Positions 15,403-21,703 of a DNA stretch of 21,703 nucleotides are shown here, piece after piece. The notes beneath the pieces were generated by a model that saw nothing but the letters and a program-made list of their open reading frames with translations, was not told the DNA's origin and made no database searches. Each line of letters begins with the position of its first letter. Position 1 is the first letter of the stretch. The stretch spans positions 1-21,703 of the forward strand of contig JAJXYW010000247.1 in assembly GCA_021780415.1 (NCBI GenBank), written 5' to 3'. This stretch comes from Acidobacteriota bacterium (GTDB taxonomy: Bacteria; Acidobacteriota; Terriglobia; Terriglobales; Acidobacteriaceae). The translations under genes and the position numbers were made by a program.

Positions 15403-17889
15403 TCAGCCTCGGTCGCTTCCAGTCGGTCCTTGGTCCTTTAGAAACGCCTTGTACGTCGCTGCAATCTCGGCCTCGACGCTCTCTCTGGGCCTTCCGTAAC
15501 GCTCCCTCGAAAGCTGGCGGAGCTCCTGCTCGAGGTCAGGGCCTGCACCCGGCGGAGGCGGAGGCACGTCGAGGTTGAAGGGCGCCTGCCCGAGGGCGCC
15601 GAAGCTCCGAACGTAGGCCCTGAAGTTGGGGAGCGAGACGAGGTCCCTCCCGGTGAACTCCGGGGCGAAGACGGGTTGGAAGAACTCCCGGTCCTTCGGG
15701 CCGACGCGGAAGAGGATGGAGGTGCCCACGTTTCCCAGCACGGCCAGGAGCACCTTTTCGGGAAGCTGGTTGGCGTACTGATGGGCGACCGTGAGGGCCA
15801 ACCCAAATTTGCGCCCCTCCGCGAGCAGTTCGGCGAAGCCTTCGCCCGCAAAAATCTGGAACTCGTCGGCGAAGAGGCAGAAGGGCTTGCCGCTGTTCCT
15901 CACGCCGCGGGCCATGACTGCCCGACGGATGCGCGAAACCACCTGGTAGGCCAGCAACCCCGCAGGCTGGTCGCCGATGATCCCCTTCCCCAAATAGAAG
16001 AGCAGCACCTTCCCCTCGTTGACGATGCCGTCGATGTCGAGCATCTGGTTCTGGCACGTCATGTTCCGAAGGGCCGCATCGGAGATGAAACGGCTGAATT
16101 TGCTGGTGATGTAGGGGGCCAAATTGGCAAGGGAGGCTTCTCCTTTTACTCCCTCGGCCTCCTGGAGGAATTCCTCCAGCATGTAGTCCTTATCCCGGAT
16201 CCCTTCCACCATGCGCTGGCGAAACTCCTTGTTGCGGAAGAGGGGCCCGAGCAGGAGCAGGTTGGGGATTAGGGAGGGCTCTGGTTTTTGCGCGCCCATC
16301 AGGATCCCCATCATTCCGCGGAAGTAGGATTCGAATACGGGGCCACCCGTCAATTTCATGTCATAGGTCAGATCAAAGAAGGTATAGAGGTCATCGATCA
16401 AAAGGTCCCTCAGGGCGATGTAGCGGTTCGGGTCCTCCTCATCGATCCTGAGGAGGTTGAAGCCCACGGGGTAGCCAACGTCCGTGATATCAATGATGAC
16501 CAGGTCATCCTTCCTGCTCTCGGGGAATCGCTGGAGGATGTCCTCGATGAGGCTGCCGTGTGGATCGAGAACGGCTACGCCGTGTCCCTCCCGCAGGTCG
16601 TGGAGGATCATGTGGAGCAGGAGGTTCGATTTCCCCGTTCCAGTCTGGCCCACGATGTAGGTGTGCCTGAGGCGCTGGTCCGCGTCGAGGAGCACCTCCC
16701 TTTGGACGCCGCGAAACTGGTTGACGCCGAGAAGGCATCCGGCATGAGGGTTCCCCAGCATGGGCGCCGTTCGGCTGCGAACCGTGGGGATGCCGGCCAG
16801 CTCCACGTCGGTCGGCATGGGAGTCCGCAGGAAGGCCGAGGCCTCTTCCGGCCCGAAGAGCGACTGGAGCGAGGGCTTCAGGGGCGAGAGCAAGGAGGCG
16901 ACCGGTACATCTGCCACCGAAGCCCCGCCCCTCCAGTTAAGGTCCGCTCCGTTCTGCTCTCGGCTGACCGAAGCGTCGTCGATGGAATTGGCCAAAACAG
17001 AGACAAGGGCCGTCGTGGGAGGCGCACTCGAGGTCAGGAATACCCCGCCGCAGAGGGCAGGTCTGTCGAGGAGCGTGATGCGACGAAACATTTCGCGCTG
17101 CAGGATCTGACACTTCTCGTTGAGGATGTGACGGCGGTATCCCTCCCCGAGGAGGCTCTCCAGGGAGGATTCCGCATCCGCGAGAGCCTGCGCAGCTTCT
17201 TCTCTAGATCCAGAAGGGACCTTCGGCACGCCCGCCCAGTGTACGCAAAGGGCCGCGCGGCCTTCTTCCTGCATGAGCATGGCCGCCAGACGCCACCAGG
17301 AGTCGTCGCTGGGGACCCAAGGGAAAAGATGCCGCACCTCAAGGGGGCTTGGGGAAGTGGGACGCAGTTCGGAGCCGAAACCAGGAGCCGAAGCGAGCAG
17401 GCCCTGGTCCAACCGGACCGGTTCCCATCGGCGCCGGATCTCCTTGGCCTGGTGTTCGTGGAGGAATGCCGTGGAAGCCTCAAGCTCTAGGCGTTCCGTC
17501 ATGGGGGCGAATTCCGCGTAGTCCAGCGTACCCGAAAGAAGCCGGAAGAGGTTCTCGGCCTGCTCCAGGGCGGTGCGGGAGGCCTCCCGGAGACTCGCGC
17601 CGCGTCCTGCCGCGAGGAAGGTCTGGCGGAGAAGGGGAGGATGGTTCTTGGTCGGGGGTGTATAACCAAGGACCATATAGCCCTCCAGAGAATCGAGGGC
17701 GGCCAATGTCGCGGCCAAGTCCGTCCAGCGGGCCATGCAGACCTGCGGAATCCCTGGGAACTGGTTGCCGAGGGACGTTCTGAGTTGTTCTTGAAAGAGC
17801 TCTGCTGAAAGGATGCGACGAAGGGCAATGCCGGTGAGGGCTAGGTAGTGATCTTCCACCTGGATGGACTGGACGGCCCACTTCTTCAT
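15403..17889 (-). CDS. TraG/VirB4/HerA-like DNA-translocase-type ATPase leading the Cmr operon
   Basis: The 828-residue protein has a poorly recognisable N-terminal half (1-385), then the pattern of type IV secretion coupling and DUF87/HerA-type ATPases. It shows GCLLGVNQFRG, the Walker A motif GQTGTGKS at 414-421 followed by LLLHMILHDLREGHGVAVLDPHGSLIEDIL, and Walker B CLFADEFQIF with D675 and E676. A conserved FGLALTVAHQYANQLPEKV region follows at 695-713. A Pro-rich stretch (776-781) precedes a charged C-terminal helix. No membrane anchor is obvious. Such ATPases move DNA through membranes or along the duplex using ATP. It is the first gene behind the operon promoter (ATG 17889, GGGGGA five bases upstream) and lies 48 bp before cmr1. 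Its role with Cmr is unknown: it may be a CRISPR accessory or a leftover of a mobile element. Confidence 0.82.
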   Translation of the reverse strand: MKKWAVQSIQVEDHYLALTGIALRRILSAELFQEQLRTSLGNQFPGIPQVCMARWTDLAATLAALDSLEGYMVLGYTPPTKNHPPLLRQTFLAAGRGASLREASRTALEQAENLFRLLSGTLDYAEFAPMTERLELEASTAFLHEHQAKEIRRRWEPVRLDQGLLASAPGFGSELRPTSPSPLEVRHLFPWVPSDDSWWRLAAMLMQEEGRAALCVHWAGVPKVPSGSREEAAQALADAESSLESLLGEGYRRHILNEKCQILQREMFRRITLLDRPALCGGVFLTSSAPPTTALVSVLANSIDDASVSREQNGADLNWRGGASVADVPVASLLSPLKPSLQSLFGPEEASAFLRTPMPTDVELAGIPTVRSRTAPMLGNPHAGCLLGVNQFRGVQREVLLDADQRLRHTYIVGQTGTGKSNLLLHMILHDLREGHGVAVLDPHGSLIEDILQRFPESRKDDLVIIDITDVGYPVGFNLLRIDEEDPNRYIALRDLLIDDLYTFFDLTYDMKLTGGPVFESYFRGMMGILMGAQKPEPSLIPNLLLLGPLFRNKEFRQRMVEGIRDKDYMLEEFLQEAEGVKGEASLANLAPYITSKFSRFISDAALRNMTCQNQMLDIDGIVNEGKVLLFYLGKGIIGDQPAGLLAYQVVSRIRRAVMARGVRNSGKPFCLFADEFQIFAGEGFAELLAEGRKFGLALTVAHQYANQLPEKVLLAVLGNVGTSILFRVGPKDREFFQPVFAPEFTGRDLVSLPNFRAYVRSFGALGQAPFNLDVPPPPPGAGPDLEQELRQLSRERYGRPRESVEAEIAATYKAFLKDQGPTGSDRG

Positions 17890-17915
17890 TCGGATCCCCC
17901 AATGGAATGCTTATG

Positions 17916-17944
17916 AAGATACACCGTTTCGTTCGGCTTGTCAC
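17916..17944 (-). promoter_or_regulatory. sigma70-like promoter of the ATPase-cmr-cas operon
   Basis: On the minus strand GTGACA (17939-17944, 5 of 6 to consensus) is followed after exactly 17 nt by TATCTT (17916-17921, 4 of 6). Transcription would start near 17909, leaving a short untranslated leader of about 20 nt that contains the ribosome binding site of the ATPase gene. No comparable gap for another strong promoter exists until the end of cas2, so this could drive about 15.9 kb. A 10-bp palindrome CTTGGCCAAG (17996-18005) and a second TTGGCCA nearby lie upstream, possible regulator sites. I see no clear promoter for the divergent gene at 18069. Confidence 0.6.
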
Positions 17945-18068
17945 TCCCCCTTCTGTCGGCATGGGGTGGCAGGTTGGCCAGGGCGGGAGGTCCTGCTTGG
18001 CCAAGGGTCATGGTCATGGAGTATCTTGTTAAACTGCTGTGGTGAACACTCCGGAGTAGGGGGTAGTA

Positions 18069-18554
18069 TTGAAGGCCAACCCAGATCCATCGTTCGTGGG
18101 CGTCAAGGCGCTCAAGGAGAAGCACGCGGACACGCTGACGGACTTTCGCCGGTGGGCCCTGGCGAAAGACTGGGACTCGTTCCACCGCAGCCACTACGAC
18201 TGGTGGATGTTCCCGACGGACGAGCCGAGCGGCTTCGGTTTCGCCTACACGGTCTTCGAGGAGGAGATCGAGGAGTTGAGGGAGGATGGCCGCTATCTTG
18301 AGGGCCTTCAGGAGGGAGCTGCTCTGCTAGCGAGGTCGTGGGGGTGGGACCTTGAAAAGGCGACCCCCATTTCCGATCCCGATCCCGACCAGCGCTGGCA
18401 GAACTGGCCGATCCGCCTCTACAAGGCCGCGAAGTGCATGATGCTCTTCGAGTTGGACGAGGCGCACGGGTCCTTGCGGCAGTACGGAAGGGGTCTCCTG
18501 GCCCAAGGGATCTCCTTCGAATACAGCCGGGACCTGACCTGGTTCTTTCGGTGA
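18069..18554 (+). CDS. conserved-looking hypothetical protein, 161 residues
   Basis: I cannot assign a function. The soluble, acidic protein is rich in Trp, with a dense conserved-looking core DWDSFHRSHYDWWMFPTDEP (34-53) and SWGWDLEK (90-97), and a C terminus ending DLTWFFR. This composition suggests a folded globular domain rather than a chance reading frame. The start is TTG at 18069, about five bases after AGGGGG. It is the first of three small plus-strand genes divergent from the cas operon, with the next 19 bp downstream. The minus-strand frame over the same region looks like a shadow. Confidence 0.75.
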   Translation: MKANPDPSFVGVKALKEKHADTLTDFRRWALAKDWDSFHRSHYDWWMFPTDEPSGFGFAYTVFEEEIEELREDGRYLEGLQEGAALLARSWGWDLEKATPISDPDPDQRWQNWPIRLYKAAKCMMLFELDEAHGSLRQYGRGLLAQGISFEYSRDLTWFFR

Positions 18555-18573
18555 GGGATATTCGGGAGGTGTC

Positions 18574-18798
18574 ATGTTCAGCGTGAAGGTCGTTTGGAAA
18601 TCCACCGGCAAGCCCGCGAAGGGGAGGAGGGTGTCCGCCTCCTTCGGCGGGGTGTCCCGCGGCGTGACGCGGGACCTGTACACGGACGACGACGGCAATG
18701 CGGACTTCGACTACGATCCCGGCCATGGAACGATCTTCGTGGACGGCAAGACGGCGCACCAGGGGCGCATCGAAGGCCGCGTCGTTGTTTACGTCTGA
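18574..18798 (+). CDS. small beta-rich hypothetical protein, 74 residues
   Basis: The 74-residue protein MFSVKVVWKSTGKPAKGRRV... alternates short strands with turns: VSASFGG, TRDLYTDDDGNADFDYDPG, GTIFVDGK, GRVVVYV. This pattern resembles a single Ig-like or carboxypeptidase-regulatory-like beta sandwich (T-D-x-D-G-x-A-x-F-x-Y), but I cannot name a family with certainty. No signal peptide or membrane segment is seen, so a cytoplasmic location is likely. The ATG at 18574 has GGGAGG four bases upstream. It lies between two other small genes with short gaps, consistent with a small operon. Confidence 0.75.
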   Translation: MFSVKVVWKSTGKPAKGRRVSASFGGVSRGVTRDLYTDDDGNADFDYDPGHGTIFVDGKTAHQGRIEGRVVVYV

Positions 18799-18840
18799 TC
18801 CTTGGGAGGTCGACCGGACACCGACGCAGGAGAAGGTCTG

Positions 18841-19167
18841 ATGCTGGGGACCCCCATGGAAGATTTGGTTCGGGCCGCGGAAGCCACCACCTTCCACGGA
18901 CTGCTGGATCAGATGCGGCGGGCCGCCGCCCGCTATGCTGCGCTTCGGACGGAGTGGGCTTTGGGCTCTGCGGAGGCCCGGACAGAGTTGGAGGCCGCGC
19001 GAAGTTCAGCCCACGACGCTTTCATCGACGCCTGCAACATCCTCAGCCGGAACATGGCGGCACGGGGGGAGTCCATCGAGTGGCGGCGGGAGCTGGGCGA
19101 CGACCGGAAAAAGATCGGGGACTTCGCGTGCTGGTTGACCCTGTCGCTCGCCCTTTCGGTTCGGTAG
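18841..19167 (+). CDS. helical hypothetical protein, 108 residues
   Basis: I do not recognise this 108-residue protein. It is almost entirely predicted helix: MEDLVRAAEATTFHGLLDQM, then an Ala/Arg/Glu-rich stretch to about residue 65, then NILSRNMAARGESIEWRREL and a final hydrophobic helix (ACWLTLSLALSVR). The ATG at 18841 follows AGGAGAAGG by four bases; an earlier in-frame ATG at 18802 lacks such a site. It begins 42 bp after the beta-rich gene. The three genes at 18069-19167 probably form one transcript. No terminator with a T-run is visible after it. Confidence 0.7.
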   Translation: MLGTPMEDLVRAAEATTFHGLLDQMRRAAARYAALRTEWALGSAEARTELEAARSSAHDAFIDACNILSRNMAARGESIEWRRELGDDRKKIGDFACWLTLSLALSVR

Positions 19168-19425
19168 AAGCGGACTCTTCGGCAGATCCCTGACTTGGGT
19201 GGAAGCATCCTTCCCTGAGAAGCTCGCCCTTCTGGCGCTTTCCCCACGGCACCGCGCCCCTCAACATCGGGCTTGCACTCGGTGGGGGATGCTCTTGAAT
19301 CCTCAATTTCACGAATTGCAGCGGAGAGCTCTCCCTGATCCACGTCCGCGCCGCGAGTCTGCCTTCCTCGCCCTAGACAGGAAACAACATGAACGCATAT
19401 GACCTAACCTGCCGAAATGGTCTTA
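19168..19425. other. 258-bp gap between convergent genes, no gene seen
   Basis: No reading frame here has a ribosome binding site or protein-like composition. It holds a 12-bp perfect palindrome GGAGAGCTCTCC (19323-19334) and a weak 5-bp stem GGAAG/CTTCC near 19200. Neither is followed by a T-run, so I cannot call a terminator although one would be expected between convergent genes. Confidence 0.5.
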
Positions 19426-19917
19426 TCATGTGCCTGCCAACAGGGCAGAACGAATGAGCTGGGCAGTCTCATTTCCATCAATTAGTGGCCGACGTTCTAG
19501 AACAAACCGCTTTGATCCGATCGGCTCGTCGGGATACCTTGGAAGAAGCTGAAAGTGCAAGTGATTGATCTCCCCGTCGCACATCGTATTCAAGTAGACC
19601 TTCTCCGCCCCCAGCGCTTCCTTGATAGCCTTGACGACCATAATGCACATTCGAAAGACGCGGTCAGCTACATCTTCCGACAGAAAGGAAATATCCTCGC
19701 GGTGGGGCTTATAGACAATTATTGTATGTCCCTTCATTCTGGGATAGGGATCCAGCACGACCTTGAGGTCTTCGTCTTCGTACACAAGGAATGGCTCGAC
19801 GAAGAGCTGCCCCGTCGCAAGATCATAGCAGGAGTAGCAGATACCCTGCTGTTTCAGTTCCTTGATCCTCAAAGCCAATAGCTCCCGCTTCTGCCTCCAA
19901 CCATCAGCACTGCCCAT
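19426..19917 (-). CDS. HIT-family nucleotide hydrolase/transferase-like protein with HxHxQ motif
   Basis: The 163-residue protein has the histidine-triad fold pattern: VLDPYPRMKGHTIIVYKPH at about 54-72 is the conserved HIT strand region, and NHLHFQLLPR (118-127) is the active-site motif. The triad reads H119-x-H121-x-Q123, with Gln in the third position as in GalT and Ap4A phosphorylase branches rather than the HxHxH of Hint-type hydrolases. H121 would be the nucleophile that forms a nucleotidyl intermediate. CYSC (27-30) is a possible metal or redox pair. The ATG at 19917 follows GGAGGG by four bases. The substrate cannot be told from sequence. It stands alone, convergent to the plus-strand trio. 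Confidence 0.88.
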   Translation of the reverse strand: MGSADGWRQKRELLALRIKELKQQGICYSCYDLATGQLFVEPFLVYEDEDLKVVLDPYPRMKGHTIIVYKPHREDISFLSEDVADRVFRMCIMVVKAIKEALGAEKVYLNTMCDGEINHLHFQLLPRYPDEPIGSKRFVLERRPLIDGNETAQLIRSALLAGT

Positions 19918-20037
19918 TGCGCCCTCCGAAAATGGCTCAAGTCTTCATACCACATCCGCTCATTCGATATACTTTTTCCCCCGGAACGGTTCTCGCACGC
20001 TGCTCCCCTGGGCCATCAGGAAGGTGAAAGTGGTTAA

Positions 20038-20505
20038 TTACCTGCCCGGCACACCTTCTTCCGGGATGGGGCGTGTGTCCCTGCCGGTGAGATACGTCCT
20101 GAAGGCTTCCTCCACAACACGCTTGAGTTCCTTCCGCTCCCAATACGCCACGGCTTTTAGCTGCTGGACGGTCTCTTCCCGGACGATGAAGGTGGCCCGG
20201 GTCCACCCCGGGCGGAGGCCCTTGGAGGTGGTGGAGCCTCTTGGGGGCTTACTGGGTGTACCGGGATTATCGGGGTGACTCGGTTGACTCGGTAACTCGT
20301 GTTTACTAGGGCTACCGGCCTTACTCGGTCCACGCTGAGTACCGGGTTTATCCGGCTTACTCGGCTGCTCGGGGTTACTGGGCTGACTCGGTGGACCTGG
20401 TACACCTTCAGGCTGGGCGGTTTCCTCGGCCTGGCCACCGGCAATCCAGCCCAGAGGGTCTTTCTTCTGGAAGGGGTCGGAACCCATGCGCGGCTTCTTG
20501 GTCAT
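20038..20505 (-). CDS. ribbon-helix-helix ParA partner with Pro-Ser-x repeat linker
   Basis: This 155-residue protein has a short charged N terminus, then a low-complexity segment (about 35-90) built from three-residue units such as PSQ-PSN-PEQ-PSK-PDK, and a C-terminal ribbon-helix-helix domain at 101-140. RATFIV (103-108) would be the DNA-contacting strand, followed by two helices EETVQQLKAVAYWERKE and LKRVVEEAFRTYL. It starts at ATG 20505 behind AGGAGGT, 3 bp after parA. A ParA ATPase followed by a small ribbon-helix-helix protein is the layout of ParFG-type plasmid partition, where the partner binds centromere repeats and represses the operon. The long repeat linker is unusual. Its coding DNA is itself an array of 9-bp units. 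Confidence 0.82.
   Translation of the reverse strand: MTKKPRMGSDPFQKKDPLGWIAGGQAEETAQPEGVPGPPSQPSNPEQPSKPDKPGTQRGPSKAGSPSKHELPSQPSHPDNPGTPSKPPRGSTTSKGLRPGWTRATFIVREETVQQLKAVAYWERKELKRVVEEAFRTYLTGRDTRPIPEEGVPGR
20248..20409. repeat. 18-unit degenerate 9-bp repeat inside the ribbon-helix-helix gene
   Basis: From 20248 the plus strand divides into successive 9-mers close to CTTACTCGG: cttactggg, tgtaccggg, attatcggg, gtgactcgg, ttgactcgg, and so on to 20409, with only one-base slips near 20295 and 20367. Each unit encodes one Pro-Ser-x-like tripeptide on the minus strand. Serine in these units is always AGT, an unusual choice in a high-GC gene, which keeps the ACT core on the plus strand. The same 9-mer period and core occur in the parA promoter (21284-21328). 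Confidence 0.85.
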
Positions 20506-20508
20506 GGC

Positions 20509-21258
20509 CTACCTCCTCGCGACGGCTTCTTGGGACAGGGCCAGGTAATCCTGGGCGCCGCGGCAGTCGGGCCGGTACTCGAAGATGGTCTGGCCGTAGC
20601 TCGGCGCCTCGGCCAGGGCCACGTTGTCGTGGATGAGGGTCTCGAAAAGCTTGTCGGCGAAGTACTCGCGGATCTTGTCCACGACCTCCCGGTTGAGGTT
20701 CTTCCGGGCATCGAACTGGGTGCCGATGATGCCCGAGATGGTGAGGTCGGGGTTGAGCCGCCGCTTCACGACGTTCACCGTGTCGATGAGCTTGCTCATG
20801 CCCTGGAGGGCCAGGAACTCGGTCTGGAGGGGAATGAAGACCTCCTGGGCGGCCGTGAGGGCGTTGAGCGTCAGCAGGCCTAGGCTCGGCGGGCAGTCCA
20901 GCAGAACGAAGTCGCGCGCCGGCAGGCCTGCAAGGGCCTCTCTGAGCAGGAACTCCCGGCCGGCCATCCCCGAGAGCTCGATCTCAGCCGCGGACAAGGT
21001 CAGGGAGGAGGGGAGGACCTCGATCTGGTCCCGCCGGACAATGGCCTCGGCAGCGGGGACTTCTCCCTTGAGCACCTCGTAAACCGTGTAATCCAGCTCG
21101 TGGGCTTGGATGCCCAACCCATAGGTCAAGTGGGCCTGGGGATCCAGGTCTACCAGCAGGACCGACTTCCCCAGCATGGCCAGCCCGGCCCCAAGATTGA
21201 TCGTGGACGTGGTCTTCCCCACGCCCCCCTTTTGGTTGATCAGAGCAATCGTCGGCAC
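20509..21258 (-). CDS. parA: ParA-family partition ATPase
   Basis: This 249-residue protein is a Walker-type partition ATPase. It opens with IALINQKGGVGKTTSTINLG, which contains the deviant Walker A motif with the signature Lys at residue 10 and K15. VLLVDLDPQAHLTYGLG follows as the A' region, and DFVLLDCPPSLGLLTLNAL as Walker B. Such ATPases form dynamic gradients on the nucleoid that separate plasmid or chromosome copies. I choose GTG at 21258 because AGGAGG ends six bases upstream. The TTG two codons earlier directly abuts that site and could not use it. It is followed 3 bp later by the ribbon-helix-helix gene. The short length without an N-terminal regulatory helix-turn-helix points to a type Ib-like system autoregulated by the partner protein. 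Confidence 0.93.
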   Translation of the reverse strand: MPTIALINQKGGVGKTTSTINLGAGLAMLGKSVLLVDLDPQAHLTYGLGIQAHELDYTVYEVLKGEVPAAEAIVRRDQIEVLPSSLTLSAAEIELSGMAGREFLLREALAGLPARDFVLLDCPPSLGLLTLNALTAAQEVFIPLQTEFLALQGMSKLIDTVNVVKRRLNPDLTISGIIGTQFDARKNLNREVVDKIREYFADKLFETLIHDNVALAEAPSYGQTIFEYRPDCRGAQDYLALSQEAVARR

Positions 21259-21276
21259 GTTCAACCTCCTGGAATC

Positions 21277-21305
21277 AATATGGGTTACTCAGTAATCTCA
21301 GTCAA
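21277..21305 (-). promoter_or_regulatory. parA promoter
   Basis: On the minus strand TTGACT (21300-21305, 5 of 6) is followed after 17 nt by CATATT (21277-21282, 4 of 6), upstream of the parA ribosome binding site (21265-21270). Two of the 9-bp iterons lie in the spacer between the boxes, so a bound partner protein would block RNA polymerase. Confidence 0.55.
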
Positions 21306-21328
21306 CTTAAATTACCTAGTAAACAGTA
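21284..21328. promoter_or_regulatory. tandem 9-bp iterons, probable operator/centromere of the partition operon
   Basis: Successive 9-mers read gttactcag, taatctcag, tcaacttaa, attacctag and taaacagta, with ACTC-like cores at 21287, 21296, 21305, 21314 and 21323, exactly 9 bp apart. ParG of plasmid TP228, a ribbon-helix-helix ParA partner, binds spaced ACTC boxes upstream of its operon (known). The array overlaps the parA promoter, so autorepression is inferred. Confidence 0.65.
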
Positions 21329-21358
21329 TGATCCGGTCATATTTTGTCGAACGATGAG

Positions 21359-21391
21359 CCGGCACCCCCCCTAAAGGGGGCGGGGTGCCGG
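21359..21391. repeat. strong GC-rich hairpin between divergent promoters
   Basis: CCGGCACCCC (21359-21368) pairs perfectly with GGGGTGCCGG (21382-21391), with a further C-run/G-run pairing inside and a TAAA loop. No T-run follows on either strand, so it is not a standard terminator. It lies between the parA and AbiEi promoters and could insulate them or act as a replication or transfer signal. Confidence 0.75.
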
Positions 21392-21395
21392 GTAC

Positions 21396-21434
21396 TTGAC
21401 AAGATGAGTCGCCATGGGGGATTATTTCCCCCAT
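21396..21434 (+). promoter_or_regulatory. promoter and inverted-repeat operator of the AbiEi-like gene
   Basis: A perfect -35 TTGACA (21396-21401) is followed after 18 nt by GATTAT (21420-21425). An 8-bp perfect inverted repeat, ATGGGGGA and TCCCCCAT with loop TTATT (21414-21434), covers the -10 box. AbiEi antitoxins of known AbiE systems repress their own promoter by binding inverted repeats, so this is a good operator candidate. Confidence 0.65.
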
Positions 21435-21452
21435 AGTGACGCGGAGGGTAAA

Positions 21453-21703
21453 GTGACGACGGTTGAGTTCTTTGCTACTCATGCGGTTTTTTCGCTAGAT
21501 GAGGCGGTCCAGGCCCTGGCCCCGAAGGGTGCCCGCTCCACCGTCGTGGAGCGGCTGAAGCATCATCTGAAAGTGAGCCGCCTTCAGCTAGTAACCAGAG
21601 AAATCTACGCGGTGGTTCCACCGTCCTCCCGAGCCGCTGCGTTCAAGGCGGATCCCTACCTCGTCGCATCCGCCGTCAGATCAGATGGGATCTACTCTTA
21701 CCA
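21453..21703 (+). CDS. AbiEi-family antitoxin/transcriptional regulator, N-terminal part
   Basis: The reading frame runs off the window after 83 codons. It starts at GTG 21453, five bases after GGAGG, and reads MTTVEFFATHAVFSLDEAVQ, then STVVERLKHHLKVSRLQLVT, REIYAVVPP and DPYLVASAVRSDGIYSY. An N-terminal winged helix followed by YAVV and D-P-[YF]-L-[VL]-A-S is the pattern of AbiEi-type antitoxins (type IV toxin-antitoxin). AbiEi represses its operon and offsets the nucleotidyltransferase toxin AbiEii, which should be encoded just beyond the window. Translation of this partial frame was done by hand. Some AbiEi-like regulators lack a toxin partner, so the pairing is inferred. Confidence 0.78.
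   Translation, partial: MTTVEFFATHAVFSLDEAVQALAPKGARSTVVERLKHHLKVSRLQLVTREIYAVVPPSSRAAAFKADPYLVASAVRSDGIYSY

Noticed and set aside
18112..18897. 261-codon minus-strand frame opposite the small plus-strand genes
   Set aside because: Arg/Pro/Ser-rich composition typical of a shadow frame; three plus-strand genes with ribosome binding sites cover it.
19199..19402. 67-codon plus-strand frame in the gap after the small-gene trio
   Set aside because: No ribosome binding site and no protein-like pattern.

Overview
The window is a high-GC bacterial segment that starts inside a CRISPR array and carries an almost complete type III-B (Cmr) CRISPR-Cas locus, followed by a short cargo region, a plasmid-style partition operon and the start of an abortive-infection antitoxin gene. 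No rRNA, tRNA or taxonomic marker gene is present, so I do not name an organism. ParA with a ribbon-helix-helix partner, an AbiEi-type regulator and a conjugation-type ATPase would suit a plasmid, megaplasmid or integrated element.

Layout. 1-1817: CRISPR array (25 full repeats, one cut by the window edge, 25 spacers). 1818-2004: candidate leader with two perfect palindromes, a direct repeat and a weak promoter. 2005-17889: one uninterrupted minus-strand gene train which, in transcription order, encodes a TraG/VirB4/HerA-like ATPase, Cmr1, Cmr2/Cas10, Cmr3, Cmr4, Cmr5, Cmr6, a stand-alone CARF protein, a multi-pass membrane protein, a second CARF protein, a Cas6-reverse transcriptase-Cas1 fusion and Cas2. 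A sigma70-like promoter lies just upstream of the ATPase. Many junctions are ATGA overlaps, which suggests translational coupling. 18069-19167: three small plus-strand genes of unknown function, divergent from the cas operon. 19426-19917: HIT-family gene. 20038-21258: parA followed by a ribbon-helix-helix gene. 21359-21703: hairpin, promoter, inverted repeat and the first 83 codons of an AbiEi-like antitoxin.

How the genes fit together. Cas6-RT-Cas1 with Cas2 should process pre-crRNA and acquire spacers, probably also from RNA. Cmr1-6 should bind and cut target RNA. Cas10 lacks an HD nuclease domain but keeps a GGDD cyclase motif, so interference should rely on cyclic oligoadenylate signalling to the CARF proteins. 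The adjacent membrane protein is the best candidate for an undescribed effector. The repeat structure suggests the array is transcribed on the minus strand from a leader next to cas2. Two spacers encode the same peptide with almost only third-codon-position differences. This shows they came from homologous coding genes, and in the inferred direction their crRNAs would be antisense to the mRNA.

The most novel signals are (1) the CARF/membrane-protein/CARF cassette, (2) the homologous spacer pair, and (3) a 9-bp iteron shared between the parA promoter and an 18-unit array inside the coding sequence of the ParA partner gene.
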